From contig NZ_JAQJZJ010000017.1 in NCBI RefSeq assembly GCF_027988105.1, positions 1 to 57,985 on the forward strand: 57,985 nucleotides of DNA. The letters are read 5' to 3'. This DNA comes from Pseudomonas aestuarii (GTDB taxonomy: Bacteria > Pseudomonadota > Gammaproteobacteria > Pseudomonadales > Pseudomonadaceae). Below, one piece after another: positions 34,569-43,829 of this stretch. Within the stretch, counting starts at the first letter, position 1; each line of letters starts with the position of its first letter. Below the pieces are notes generated by a model that did no database searches, was not told where the DNA came from, and worked only from the letters and a program-made list of their open reading frames with translations. A program made the position numbers and the translations under genes.

Positions 34569-35951
34569 TCAGCGCAAGCTCGACCCGGTCAGCGAAGCCG
34601 GCAGGAAATGCGAATCCGGCCAGCCACCTTCCTTGATAACCAGGCTGCCCTGATGGTTGCTCTCGAGATTGCTCGCGTACCAGGTTCCGGCGACCAGATC
34701 GTAGAAGCCGTGCGGGCCTTGCACGAAGCCAGGCAGCTCGGGCGCGGTCACCGGCAGGTTGAACAGTACCTTCCACAGGTTACCCTTGGCGTCGTAGCGC
34801 TCACCAGCCACGGCACGCCAGCTGTCCTCGTCGATGTAGTAGGTACCTTTGGAAGCCGTATGGCGCTGCCCTCCGCGCAGGGTCGCCTCAACGACGTAAA
34901 CGCGATGCAGCTCCCACCGCACGTAGTCCGGATTCATATGATTCGCCATCAGCAGCTCGTCGGTACTGGGTGCCAACTGGCTCTTGTTGGCATTGTAGGG
35001 AATCAACATTTCCTTCTTACCAACCAGCTTCCAATCGAAGCGATCAAGGCGACCCAGCCACACTTGCAGGTCGTCGAAACCGGCGACACCAGCGGCAGCG
35101 GGGGTCGGTGTGTCACAGCAAGCAGTGGGCAGCATGCGCACCCTACGCTGGCCGGTCAGGTAGACCCAGGTGCGCGACTGGTCAGGCTGGAGGTTTTCCC
35201 GGCCGATAATGGCTTCCTTGGCACGGATCGGCGGACCGTCATTGACCATGCGGAACAGCCAGTAGTCGCGGCCTAACTTACCCTTAAAAGTCTCCAGGTC
35301 GCTCTTCGGATCGTAATAAGGCATCTGGATTTCCGACGTCCCAACCGCAGTGGTCACATTCCGGCCGTCCGCGCTTATCAGCGCATTAGTCATCGGCTGC
35401 TGGAAGGCATACCCGCGCCAATGCAGCAGGTGATTCCACATGACCTGCGCGCCATCGGCCGGAAACGGGAAGGGCACGCCACCGAAGATCTCTGACGGCG
35501 TATGACCTGGGTTATCGGCAGCAGTTGCGCGGGTAGCGTTGGCGAAGGTGTTGTCGTAGAACGCCTGCGGCGCGGCGAATGTGCGGTGACTCGGATACAC
35601 GTCGATCCGATAGGTGTCAGGAAATTTCTGCAGCATCGCCTTGGTGCCCGCGGTGAGTACTTTCTCGTACTCGCCCATGTTCTGGGCCGTCACTGAATAC
35701 AGCGGCTTTTCGTCAGCGAACGGGTTACTCCGTTTGCCCTTGCCGTCGTAACTGCCGCCGGTCAAGCCACCGTCCCAGGCCGGGATGCTGCCATCCGCAT
35801 TGCCTGCTCGCTCCGAGCCCATTGGCGTCAGTTCGTTGCCCTTCAGCTTTTCGGCCTCTTGCGGGCTAACCCCCGCGTAGGCCAGTGGCGCGGCTATCAA
35901 CATGGCGGCGCAGAGGGCGCTCAGACGAATACCTATATTTATTGTTTTCAT
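34569..35951 (-). CDS. DUF1329 exported protein (outer-membrane lipid or hydrophobe transport)
   Basis: A 460-residue exported protein with a signal peptide cut near residue 26 (A-Y-A-G-V). The mature part starts V-S-P-Q-E-A-E-K-L-K-G-N-E-L-T-P-M-G-S-E, a hallmark of DUF1329, and resembles LolB/LppX-like lipid-binding beta folds. AAGGAGAATC precedes the ATG. It follows the DUF1302 gene by 10 bp. The pair is usually found with RND and YCF48 genes and is thought to deliver hydrophobic compounds between membranes. Its original downstream partner is now 4 kb away behind insertions. Confidence 0.9.
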   Translation of the reverse strand: MKTINIGIRLSALCAAMLIAAPLAYAGVSPQEAEKLKGNELTPMGSERAGNADGSIPAWDGGLTGGSYDGKGKRSNPFADEKPLYSVTAQNMGEYEKVLTAGTKAMLQKFPDTYRIDVYPSHRTFAAPQAFYDNTFANATRATAADNPGHTPSEIFGGVPFPFPADGAQVMWNHLLHWRGYAFQQPMTNALISADGRNVTTAVGTSEIQMPYYDPKSDLETFKGKLGRDYWLFRMVNDGPPIRAKEAIIGRENLQPDQSRTWVYLTGQRRVRMLPTACCDTPTPAAAGVAGFDDLQVWLGRLDRFDWKLVGKKEMLIPYNANKSQLAPSTDELLMANHMNPDYVRWELHRVYVVEATLRGGQRHTASKGTYYIDEDSWRAVAGERYDAKGNLWKVLFNLPVTAPELPGFVQGPHGFYDLVAGTWYASNLESNHQGSLVIKEGGWPDSHFLPASLTGSSLR

Positions 35952-35961
35952 TCGATTCTCC

Positions 35962-37605
35962 TTAGAAAGTGCGGCTTATGTAGGCCGAAATTAAATCGCG
36001 GTCGGCCAGAGGCTGATCAAAGCTGTATTGGTTGGCCGCGTTGAGAAAGTGCCCACGATCGCCGAAGAAATTGGTGTAGGTCACGCCGATGTTCCAATCC
36101 TGCAGATAAGTGCCACGTACCCCGATGTTGAAGTCGCCGCCACGGTCTACGCCGAAGCCACCGACCGCACGCGAGGCGCCCTTGGGGCTGTAACCGATGC
36201 CGACCGGTACGCTCAGGTCGAGCTGCGACACCACCTGACGATAGGTCGGCGTGAACACGGCGCGGAAGCCCCAGGCATCGCGGGTCGTGTTGGGATCGAC
36301 CTTTTCAGGATTATCGGTCACGCTCAACGCACGGTTCCACGCCACTTCACCGACCAGGCTCGACTCTCGGAACAGCGGGTTGGTTGGCAGCGTGGCGATC
36401 ATCGAGAGTTGTGCATGCAACGTGTTGCCCTTAGCGAAGGCAGCGTTGTCATCGTTATCCTCGACCTGGCCGGGAGAGATGGATACGTTACTCGACACGA
36501 GCGGGCTGTTGCGCCGCGTGGATACTTCCAAGCCCAGATTCACCGGACCGAAGGTATTGCTCACGCTGGCACCGAAGGCCTTGATGTTTTCGCCGTAAGC
36601 CCACTCGAAACTGGTGGGAGGACCAGGCTTGGTGAAACGGGTTTGCGAAAGCCCGGTCTTGGCGTGGTACTGGATAGCGTACAGACCGTATTCAGCATTA
36701 CCATCGGGTAGACGGAAACGCATGCTGATACCGCCTTGCCCGGAATCCTTGGGTTTGTTGTAGATCACCGGGGCGCTTGGTGCGAAGGGTTGCGGTCCGA
36801 ACAACACATTTTCGGAACCGTCCCCCACGATGTCGCCAACGCTGAAATAGCTGCCAGCACCCGGTAGGCGGTGCCCTTCCCACTCAAACTGGTAGTAAGC
36901 CGCTAGAGTGATGTCCGGGGTGAGGTCGAACTGCGCCGAAATCTGCTCGACCGGGCGGATTAACTCACGGAACTGAGTGTTGGGCACTGATTGTGCCTTA
37001 ACGATATCCACCGGCTGCATGCCACCGGCTATGCCGTTGGCTCCGTAGAACAGACTCTCACCCCAAATCAAGGCGTGCTGCCCCAGGCGGGCAGTCAGGT
37101 TCCGCCCGCCGATATCAAAGCGACCGAGCAAAAAATAGTCGAGAAACTCGGCATCGCGGCCATGCAGGTCAAGCGTCCCATCTGGGAACTCTCCGACCTT
37201 GGTGCTCGGGAAGTTCCAGCTAGCCGGGTTGTCGTGATCGGTACCACTGTTGTAGACGCTGTCGTACCAGCCGGCGCCGGATACACGCAACCCGAAGTTG
37301 CTGCCGTACATCACTTCCACTTCGGAGAGGATGTCGAAGCGGTTCGATACCAAACCTCGCTCGAAGTTACGATTGCCATCGTCCTGGTTGATGTTGCTGA
37401 TCAGCTCGTCGTCCTGGCCGCTGACGCGGAACGCATTGCTGTATTTCACCGTATTGTCCCAGCGCACACTGAGATCTGGATTGCCGGTATCGAGCTCCAT
37501 CGCCTGGGTCATCGGGGCGATGGCGCCTATCGAGATGGCAAGTAGGCTTAGCACGAACGGTTTACGCGCGGCACGTATTGGTGTGGTAGTCGCTGGAATT
37601 ACCAT
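35962..37605 (-). CDS. DUF1302 outer-membrane beta-barrel protein
   Basis: A 547-residue exported protein with a signal peptide ending near residue 36 (M-T-Q-A-M-E). It continues with the DUF1302 opening L-S-V-R-W-D-N-T-V-K-Y-S and many alternating aromatic/polar beta strands, ending in R-T-F with a terminal Phe as in outer-membrane barrels. GAGGG precedes the start. It is first in the DUF1302-DUF1329 pair and is a likely outer-membrane pore or receptor for the island's lipophilic substrate. Confidence 0.9.
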   Translation of the reverse strand: MVIPATTTPIRAARKPFVLSLLAISIGAIAPMTQAMELDTGNPDLSVRWDNTVKYSNAFRVSGQDDELISNINQDDGNRNFERGLVSNRFDILSEVEVMYGSNFGLRVSGAGWYDSVYNSGTDHDNPASWNFPSTKVGEFPDGTLDLHGRDAEFLDYFLLGRFDIGGRNLTARLGQHALIWGESLFYGANGIAGGMQPVDIVKAQSVPNTQFRELIRPVEQISAQFDLTPDITLAAYYQFEWEGHRLPGAGSYFSVGDIVGDGSENVLFGPQPFAPSAPVIYNKPKDSGQGGISMRFRLPDGNAEYGLYAIQYHAKTGLSQTRFTKPGPPTSFEWAYGENIKAFGASVSNTFGPVNLGLEVSTRRNSPLVSSNVSISPGQVEDNDDNAAFAKGNTLHAQLSMIATLPTNPLFRESSLVGEVAWNRALSVTDNPEKVDPNTTRDAWGFRAVFTPTYRQVVSQLDLSVPVGIGYSPKGASRAVGGFGVDRGGDFNIGVRGTYLQDWNIGVTYTNFFGDRGHFLNAANQYSFDQPLADRDLISAYISRTF

Positions 37606-37650
37606 GATAGAACCCTCTTTTTTTGTTTTGATTAACCTTTTCTAACTCCC

Positions 37651-37682
37651 CCTGCTTTCGCTGGCGCGCAGCGCCAGGCAGG
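37651..37682 (-). other. Stem-loop between flavin monooxygenase and DUF1302 genes
   Basis: The inner stem CTGGCGC/GCGCCAG with a three-base loop is extended by an outer CCTGC/GCAGG stem across a five-base bulge. It lies 44 bp after the monooxygenase stop (37726) and 46 bp before the DUF1302 start. There is no T run. It may attenuate read-through between the two units. Confidence 0.45.
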
Positions 37683-37725
37683 AGTATCTCCTTCGCGGGC
37701 AGACACGTCCTGCGCCTGCTAGCGA

Positions 37726-38850
37726 TCAGATCGGCTGAGCGGTCAGTTTGAGCATTTCCTTGACCATCCCGACCCGATCGAAGGCGTGGTCGTGAGCCAT
37801 TTCCTTATCACCGGCGAGGATGGATTGCTCTGCGATGTACTTGCAGCGATCGAAACGCCGCCGCATGAAGCGGCCAAGCTTAGTGTCGATGGAGTCCGCG
37901 CCGCGCACCTCTTCACTCAGCACGATGGCGTCCTCAATGGCCATGCCAGCGCCCTGCCCCAGATGCGGAGTCGTGGCATGGGCGGCGTCGCCGATCAGGA
38001 TCACTCGGCCATGGAACCAGGGTTCGTTGACGAACAGCACTTCCATGGGCTTGTAGACAACTTGGCTGTTATCGGTAATCTGATCGCGCAACTCGCCGAC
38101 TAGCCCGCCGATATTCTTGATGCGGTCGCGCATCAGCTCGGCCAGCTTATTCGGATCCATCCACGGGTTATCCGGCTCGTGCGAGGTGGAGAACATGTAC
38201 ATCAGGTGCTCGCCGAGCGGGACCAGCCCCGCGTTGCCGTCGACGCCTTGGTAGCTCGCCAGATGATCAATACTGGGGTGACGCGGGAAGTTGTAACGCC
38301 ACACGGCCTGGCCAGTGAAACGCGGCGTGTATTGGTCACCGAACAGCATCTGACGGATCTTGGAATAGACGCCATCGGCACCAACCACTAAATCGTAACG
38401 GCCTTTACTGCCGTCGGTGAATTCGACGTCTACGCCCGCGGCGTCCTGCTCCAGACGCTCGACCGTAGTTCCCAGCCGGATGTGCGCACCGAGGTCCATC
38501 GCGTTCTCGGAGAGCACCTGATGCAGCGCCAAACGCGAGACGCCCATGTTGGCCGGATAATCAGGCCCGGCTAGACGCTGGCCAGGGATACGCGCCAGCT
38601 GGTTGCCTTGCAGGTTGTAGATGCATACATCCTCGAAGGCGTAGCCGGCCTTCAGATACGTATCCAGCACGCCGAGCCGTGCCATTTCGCGGACCACATT
38701 GCTCTGCTGGATGATGCCGACCCCGTAGACTGTCCACTCGGACTTAAGCTCGACCAGATCGACCTGCACCCCTTCGCGGCGTAACGCAATGGCAGTGCAT
38801 AGGCCACCGATCCCGCCACCGACGATCAGAACCTTCTTTACTTCATGCAT
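37726..38850 (-). CDS. FAD-dependent aromatic hydroxylase (group A flavin monooxygenase)
   Basis: A 374-residue single-component monooxygenase. The dinucleotide fold G-G-G-I-G-G lies at about residues 11-16, the D-G motif in V-V-G-A-D-G-V-Y-S-K-I-R near 155-166 and the FAD-ribityl motif G-D-A-A-H-A-T-T-P-H-L-G-Q-G near 285. This fits salicylate-, 3-hydroxybenzoate- and 6-hydroxynicotinate-type hydroxylases; the substrate cannot be fixed from sequence alone. The start at 38850 begins with the FAD fold; the longer frame adds 19 residues. It is divergent from the LysR gene and could make the catechol for the VOC dioxygenase at 43830. Confidence 0.87.
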   Translation of the reverse strand: MHEVKKVLIVGGGIGGLCTAIALRREGVQVDLVELKSEWTVYGVGIIQQSNVVREMARLGVLDTYLKAGYAFEDVCIYNLQGNQLARIPGQRLAGPDYPANMGVSRLALHQVLSENAMDLGAHIRLGTTVERLEQDAAGVDVEFTDGSKGRYDLVVGADGVYSKIRQMLFGDQYTPRFTGQAVWRYNFPRHPSIDHLASYQGVDGNAGLVPLGEHLMYMFSTSHEPDNPWMDPNKLAELMRDRIKNIGGLVGELRDQITDNSQVVYKPMEVLFVNEPWFHGRVILIGDAAHATTPHLGQGAGMAIEDAIVLSEEVRGADSIDTKLGRFMRRRFDRCKYIAEQSILAGDKEMAHDHAFDRVGMVKEMLKLTAQPI

Positions 38851-39043
38851 GATGCTTTCCCTTGTTCTTGTTATCTGCTGAGCGATTCCGTCGGGCTCAA
38901 GCGTCACAAACAGCCGGCACCCAAAATCGGTGACTCTCCAACGCTTGTATTCGACGGACGTTCGTACGAGACCGTATTGCGCAGTGCAAGAAGTCGCTGC
39001 CTACATACGTTCGTTGTAAACACAAACTAGGGCGGGAGAAGGA

Positions 39044-39077
39044 ATTTGACTAATCGTGAGTTGGAATGGAAAGTATC
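39044..39077. promoter_or_regulatory. Putative LysR-linked control element, copy 1
   Basis: A 34-bp stretch beginning ATTTGAC, 32 bp upstream of the LysR start, is repeated with 27 of 34 matches at 48766-48799. It lies in the 258-bp region between the flavin monooxygenase and LysR genes, where a regulator should bind. That region also holds the inverted repeat TTGC-N5-GCAA at 38977-38989. Confidence 0.4.
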
Positions 39078-39108
39078 GCGAAAATAAATATTAAAAAGGC
39101 TTACCGCG

Positions 39109-40050
39109 ATGCGCTTTCACCATCTCGATCTTAATTTACTGGTCGCCCTTGATGTGCTGCTGGAAGAACAGAACATCACCCACGCGGCGACTCGCCTGCA
39201 CATGACCCAATCGGCTACGAGCGGCGTGCTGGCGAGGCTGCGGACCTATTTCGATGACGACCTGCTAGTCCAGATCGGGCGCAAGATGATGCCCACGCCA
39301 CTGGCCAGGGAGCTGGAGCTTCCCGTTCGGGAAGTACTGATGACTATTCAGTCCTCAATTACCGCCAGGCCGGTCCATCAGCCGGCGGAGAGCAAGCGGC
39401 ATTTCCGCATAGCCGCGTCGGACTATGTCATCAGCGTCATGCTCGCCAAGGCGTTTCAGCAGATCGCCGAACAGGCGCCGCATATCACCTTTGAAATGCT
39501 GGCCTTTGGCGACACAGCCTTCGACTTGCTGACGCGAGGCGCCGTAGAAATGCTGATCATTCCCGAGCATTACCTCACCGAGAACCATCCCTCGCATTTG
39601 CTGTTTGAGGAGGAACACGTGTGTGTGGTTTGGGCTGGCAATAAGACCGTGGGCGAACGCATCTCGATTGAGCAATACTTGGATATGGGTCACATCACCG
39701 TGGGCCTCGGTCGCAGTAGGCGCATCACCATCGAAGATTTTTTCATGAGTCAGTACAAATGCACGCGCCGGCTTGAAGTCATTACCCATGACTTCAACAC
39801 TCTGCCACAGCTGGTGGTCGGGACCGAGCGCATCGTCACCATGCACCGGCGGCTGGCCGAGCTATATGCGCAGCACTACCCACTGCGGATCATCCCGACG
39901 CCTGTTCCGCTGCCATTGATGCAGGAGCATCTGGTGTGGCATCGCAGCATGGACCGCGACCCAATGCTGCGATGGGTGCGCGAACAGATCATCAAGACCG
40001 CCCAGGCGATGCCGCCCTGCGAGCGCTACGAAATTTCTATGCCTACCTGA
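39109..40050 (+). CDS. LysR-family transcriptional regulator (NodD/LinR-like group)
   Basis: A 313-residue regulator. The helix-turn-helix at about 20-40 (T-H-A-A-T-R-L-H-M-T-Q-S-A-T-S-G-V-L-A-R-L) is followed by the substrate-binding effector domain (about 95-300). The opening F-H-H-L-D-L-N-L-L matches regulators of aromatic-acid operons and also the LysR remnant at 10797. It is divergent from the flavin monooxygenase, its probable target, and could also act on the hydrolase/dioxygenase operon at 42650. Confidence 0.88.
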   Translation: MRFHHLDLNLLVALDVLLEEQNITHAATRLHMTQSATSGVLARLRTYFDDDLLVQIGRKMMPTPLARELELPVREVLMTIQSSITARPVHQPAESKRHFRIAASDYVISVMLAKAFQQIAEQAPHITFEMLAFGDTAFDLLTRGAVEMLIIPEHYLTENHPSHLLFEEEHVCVVWAGNKTVGERISIEQYLDMGHITVGLGRSRRITIEDFFMSQYKCTRRLEVITHDFNTLPQLVVGTERIVTMHRRLAELYAQHYPLRIIPTPVPLPLMQEHLVWHRSMDRDPMLRWVREQIIKTAQAMPPCERYEISMPT

Positions 40051-40109
40051 AAATAGCTGGGGGCTAGCGTGCATGATCGACCCGCCCCTCCCCCGCTTGC
40101 GAACCAGCG

Positions 40110-42044
40110 TCAGGCCGTCGTCCGAAAATCTCCAACCGCCGCGTTGAGCGCACCGCCCACCTGTTCCAGCTCGAGCACCGAGGCCTCCAGCAACCGACTC
40201 TCCTCGGTACTCTGCTCCGCTACCGTCCGTACTCGCTCCATACTTTCGCCAACCTGTTCAGCCACCGCACTCTGCTCTTCGGCAGCTGCGGCGATCTGCT
40301 GACTCATCTGCTCAACTGTCGACACCGCCGCGGCGATTTCCTGCAGCGCTTGCGACGCTTGTGCGGCGAGCACCACGCTCTCGCCGGTCAGCGCCTGACT
40401 CCCCTGCAAGCGACTCGCCGCCTGCTCAGCTACGGTCCGCAGTTGCTGGATGATGGCGGCGATATCGTCAGTGGAGGCTTGTGTGCGCCGCGCCAAGTTG
40501 CGTACCTCGTCCGCCACCACAGCAAAACCACGACCATTTTCGCCGGCACGTGCTGCTTCAATTGCAGCATTCAAGGCCAGCAGATTGGTCTGCCCGGCCA
40601 GGGCATTGATCACATCGAGCACCTTACCGATAGCCGCGCTCTCGTTGAGCAGCGAGCCCATCGCTTCGGAGCACCCACTCATCTCCTGGGCCAAGTGACC
40701 GATCTTGGTCGTCGCCTGACGCACCAACTCCTCGCCCTTACGCGCTTGACTATCTGCCTGCGCAACCGCGTCGCGGGTCTGGCTGGCATTGCGCGCGACG
40801 TCTTGCGCGGTAGCAGCCATCTGCTGCATAGCGGTGGCCGCCAATTCAGTCTCCTCACGCTGCGAGCCGACTCCCTGACGAGTACGCTCGGTCACATGCA
40901 CCAGACCGTTAGCGGCTTGGTTTAGCTGCCCGACACCCTGGCCGATCCGCCCGACCAGCCCGCGCAAACTGTCGAGCATGACCCCAACGCTGGCGAGCAA
41001 CTGCCCCAGCTCATCACGCCGGCCAGACGCATCGACGTGTGCGCTAAGATCTCCTGATGCCACCCGCCGAGTAAGCTCAACAGCTTGACGCAACGGCTGT
41101 AAAATCAAGTAGCGAATCACTAGGCTAGCGCCGATGCCTAAACTGAGCGCCAGTAACACAATCCCCCCAAGCAGCCGGGATACCCGCTGACTCATCGCCT
41201 GCGAGGCCTGCACCTGCGCGGCGCGGGCCGCCCCAAGCAGAGCGGTCACTTTGTCCGCTGCGACATTCATCGCCGCCTGGCTATCGGTGGTTTGCGTACG
41301 GCTTGCGGCATAACGTCCGAACGCGGAGCGGTATTCGCCCAGCGCCGCACTCGCCTGGGTCAGCGATTCCTGCTCCACGCCTTCGAGCCGCCGCGCTAAG
41401 TTTTCCATGTACGAGCGCAGGTCCATCATCCGCGTCTCCCAGTCGTTGCGCACCTGGGTGCTGCCGTCCAGGGTAAAATAGAGTTCGCTGTCACGCAGGT
41501 TTGCCAGCTTGTCACGCAGCATTGAGGCTTGTTCAAGCTGCAGCATGCGCACTGAATCAGCCGGCTGCGCCTGCTCGGCGAGGAGGTTGACCGCGTCGAG
41601 CTGGTCCAACACCACTACGGTGAATCGCTCGCCAAGCGCCTGGGCCGCCTGCTGCATGCGCAAGCGCGCCGCGCGGGCATCGCGCTGGGCTTGGGCGTAC
41701 CGCTCGAACTGGGCGAGATAAGTGCTTGCCGCCTCGAGGGAATCGCCCTGCCCGGTATCTGCTGGAGGTTTTTGTAACAAAGAGATGAGCTCACCGGTGA
41801 GGCCCGCAACCTTGCTGGCCTCCTCCTCAGCCAACTCCAGGCCGAAGGCTTTTACCGCTACCCGCGCTTGCAGCATCAGCGACTCGACGGATGCCACGTC
41901 GCGCGTCTTCTCGGCTCGTGCTTCAAGCATGTTGAAGGCATAAAACGCCGTCGCTGCAACTCCTAGGGTAGATAACAGCACCAAGCCGAAACCGAGCGAC
42001 AACTTGGTACCCACTGACAGGTTGCCCAGTACACGAGCCATCAT
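40110..42044 (-). CDS. Methyl-accepting chemotaxis protein with helical bimodular (HBM-like) sensor
   Basis: A 644-residue chemoreceptor: transmembrane helix 1 (about 12-34), an all-helical periplasmic sensor of about 250 residues, helix 2 (about 290-315), a HAMP domain and the long cytoplasmic signalling coil with the conserved hairpin tip V-I-N-A-L-A-G-Q-T-N-L-L-A-L-N-A-A-I-E-A-A-R-A-G-E. The double-length helical sensor fits HBM-type receptors such as McpS, which bind small organic acids. The start at 42044 has AAAGGTGG at good spacing. Its place in a catabolic island suggests chemotaxis toward the substrate or an intermediate. Confidence 0.88.
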   Translation of the reverse strand: MMARVLGNLSVGTKLSLGFGLVLLSTLGVAATAFYAFNMLEARAEKTRDVASVESLMLQARVAVKAFGLELAEEEASKVAGLTGELISLLQKPPADTGQGDSLEAASTYLAQFERYAQAQRDARAARLRMQQAAQALGERFTVVVLDQLDAVNLLAEQAQPADSVRMLQLEQASMLRDKLANLRDSELYFTLDGSTQVRNDWETRMMDLRSYMENLARRLEGVEQESLTQASAALGEYRSAFGRYAASRTQTTDSQAAMNVAADKVTALLGAARAAQVQASQAMSQRVSRLLGGIVLLALSLGIGASLVIRYLILQPLRQAVELTRRVASGDLSAHVDASGRRDELGQLLASVGVMLDSLRGLVGRIGQGVGQLNQAANGLVHVTERTRQGVGSQREETELAATAMQQMAATAQDVARNASQTRDAVAQADSQARKGEELVRQATTKIGHLAQEMSGCSEAMGSLLNESAAIGKVLDVINALAGQTNLLALNAAIEAARAGENGRGFAVVADEVRNLARRTQASTDDIAAIIQQLRTVAEQAASRLQGSQALTGESVVLAAQASQALQEIAAAVSTVEQMSQQIAAAAEEQSAVAEQVGESMERVRTVAEQSTEESRLLEASVLELEQVGGALNAAVGDFRTTA

Positions 42045-42649
42045 AGGGACCACCTTTTACGCAACGAAAGAGAAGTGCAGGTCGCCGCGGTGTCGTGGCG
42101 GATGAGGGCTTGATCGGTCGTAGGAAGCATAAGCCGCAATGCCTGCGGCGGGACGAGGCTGCACCTGAGAGTTGGTGCCGTGGGGCGCCATGGCGAGCTG
42201 AGCATATGAGGTCTTCTTCTTGTTCTTCGAAGCGCCTGGAGCCTACCCAGTGCACGCCCCGCTCGGCTAATCACCAATGGCGATGCAAGCCATCGCAAAC
42301 GCGGATAGGTTGAATACCCTCCCCGAACCCTCCAGGAAATAGCCGCGCTAGGCGAACGATCACTCAATAGGTATCGCGTTTACCGATGCCTCCCATCCTT
42401 ACAAGCGATTTGTGCCAACCAGGTACGCGTGCGATTTTCCTGCCATGTGCGGCAGCCTTGCTCGGCCCCGCCAAGCACGAATTGACCTGGGACGCCACTC
42501 CTCAGATGAGGGCCGCCTAACTTCACCCTTATGCTCAGTACCAGACAAAGCCGAGGCATTAGCCCCCGCGTTTGAAACCGCGCCCCTGCAAGAGCGCCAC
42601 CTACCGGGCAAGCCGAAAAACAACTAGAAACTAGAAAGGAAAACAACCG
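42045..42649. other. Gene-free promoter region between chemoreceptor and hydrolase operon
   Basis: About 605 bp separating divergent genes. The open frames in it look random and lack ribosome sites. Just before the hydrolase gene the short repeat CTAGAAA occurs twice, followed by the AAGGA ribosome site. I see no clear palindrome, so the regulator of the 42650 operon is not evident here. Confidence 0.5.
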
Positions 42650-43807
42650 ATGTTCCGTTATTTCCCCACCAACTATGTATGGAATCTCTCCGTCGACCTC
42701 GCCATCGAGATGGGCGCGAAAATGGGTGAGATCGTCGAGATGTGTGAACCGCTACAGGACGCAGCCAAGCAGCCGGATGCATCCGGTACCCGCGCCTTCC
42801 GCGAGACCTGGTCCAAGATGGCCGACAAACTGTTCGACATGGCGCAGGAAGATGAAGCCAAGGGCCACCTGCTTTCCGCCGGCGAGAAGTACAACCGTGC
42901 CGCCACTTACTACCTGACCTGCGAGCGTCTGCAAGCGCACGGCGCGCCAGGACGACTGGAGCTTTACCAACGCTTCCTTGACGTGTTTGCGCGCGGTATC
43001 CAACTGTCGAAAGAAAACTGCGAGCGTGTCGAAATCCCCTACGAAGGCAAGGTGATCTCCGCCCTGTATGTGCGCGCAGAGGGTGTTGAGGGTCCGCAAC
43101 CGGTGATGGTGCAGCTCAACGGACTGGATTCGACCAAGGAAATGAAATACCGCGTCGGCCTACCCTTCTGGCTGGCCAAGCGCGGCGTCGCCTCGCTACT
43201 GATTGACCAGCCCGGCACCGGCGAAGCATTACGCCTGCATGATATGAAGGCCCGCTACGACGCCGAGCATTGGGGCAGCGTGGTGTTCGACTGGCTCGCC
43301 GCCCGTGCCGACATCGATGCCAAGCGCATCGGCTGCGAAGGCGTATCACTCGGCGGCTACTACTGCCCACGCGTAGTGGCCATGGAGCCGCGTTACGCCT
43401 GCGGCGTGATCTGGGGGGCCAACCACGATTGGCGTGACGTGCAAAAGCGTCGCCTGGAGAAGGAAGGTGACTTCCCGGTGCCACATTACTGGGATCACGT
43501 GCGCTGGGTTTGGGGCGGCAAAGACACCGAGGAATTCATGCAGATCGCCGAGAACGTCCACCTCGACGGCGTCGTCGAGCGCATCAAGGTCCCGTTCCTC
43601 GTCACCCACGGCGAAAAGGACTCACAGATCCCGCTCAAGTGGGCCCATCGCACCTACGAGCAACTGGTCAATAGCCCCAAGCGTGAACTGAAGATCTTCA
43701 CCGATCGTGAAGGCGGCGTGCAGCACTCCAGCTTTGACAACCCGATCAACGCCGGCCACCTCATCGCCGACTGGATCGCGGAAACCCTTGGCGGCCACGT
43801 CGCCTAA
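42650..43807 (+). CDS. Alpha/beta hydrolase, FrsA/pseudooxynicotine-hydrolase-like (C-C bond hydrolase candidate)
   Basis: A 385-residue hydrolase with a helical N-terminal domain (about 1-125) and an alpha/beta hydrolase core. The triad is readable: nucleophile S233 in G-V-S-L-G-G, D324 in H-G-E-K-D and H359 in V-Q-H-S-S. This architecture is shared by 2,6-dihydroxypseudooxynicotine hydrolase, which cleaves C-C bonds of beta-diketo compounds. The ribosome site AAGGA precedes the ATG. A two-domain dioxygenase gene begins 22 bp downstream, so ring cleavage followed by C-C hydrolysis is the natural reading. The substrate is unknown. Confidence 0.83.
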   Translation: MFRYFPTNYVWNLSVDLAIEMGAKMGEIVEMCEPLQDAAKQPDASGTRAFRETWSKMADKLFDMAQEDEAKGHLLSAGEKYNRAATYYLTCERLQAHGAPGRLELYQRFLDVFARGIQLSKENCERVEIPYEGKVISALYVRAEGVEGPQPVMVQLNGLDSTKEMKYRVGLPFWLAKRGVASLLIDQPGTGEALRLHDMKARYDAEHWGSVVFDWLAARADIDAKRIGCEGVSLGGYYCPRVVAMEPRYACGVIWGANHDWRDVQKRRLEKEGDFPVPHYWDHVRWVWGGKDTEEFMQIAENVHLDGVVERIKVPFLVTHGEKDSQIPLKWAHRTYEQLVNSPKRELKIFTDREGGVQHSSFDNPINAGHLIADWIAETLGGHVA

Positions 43808-43829
43808 CAAGAACAAGAGGAAGTTGCCC

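Noticed and set aside
42380..42646. Cys-rich minus-strand frame upstream of the hydrolase operon
   Set aside because: No ribosome site, random-looking composition, and it lies in the promoter region of a convincing operon.
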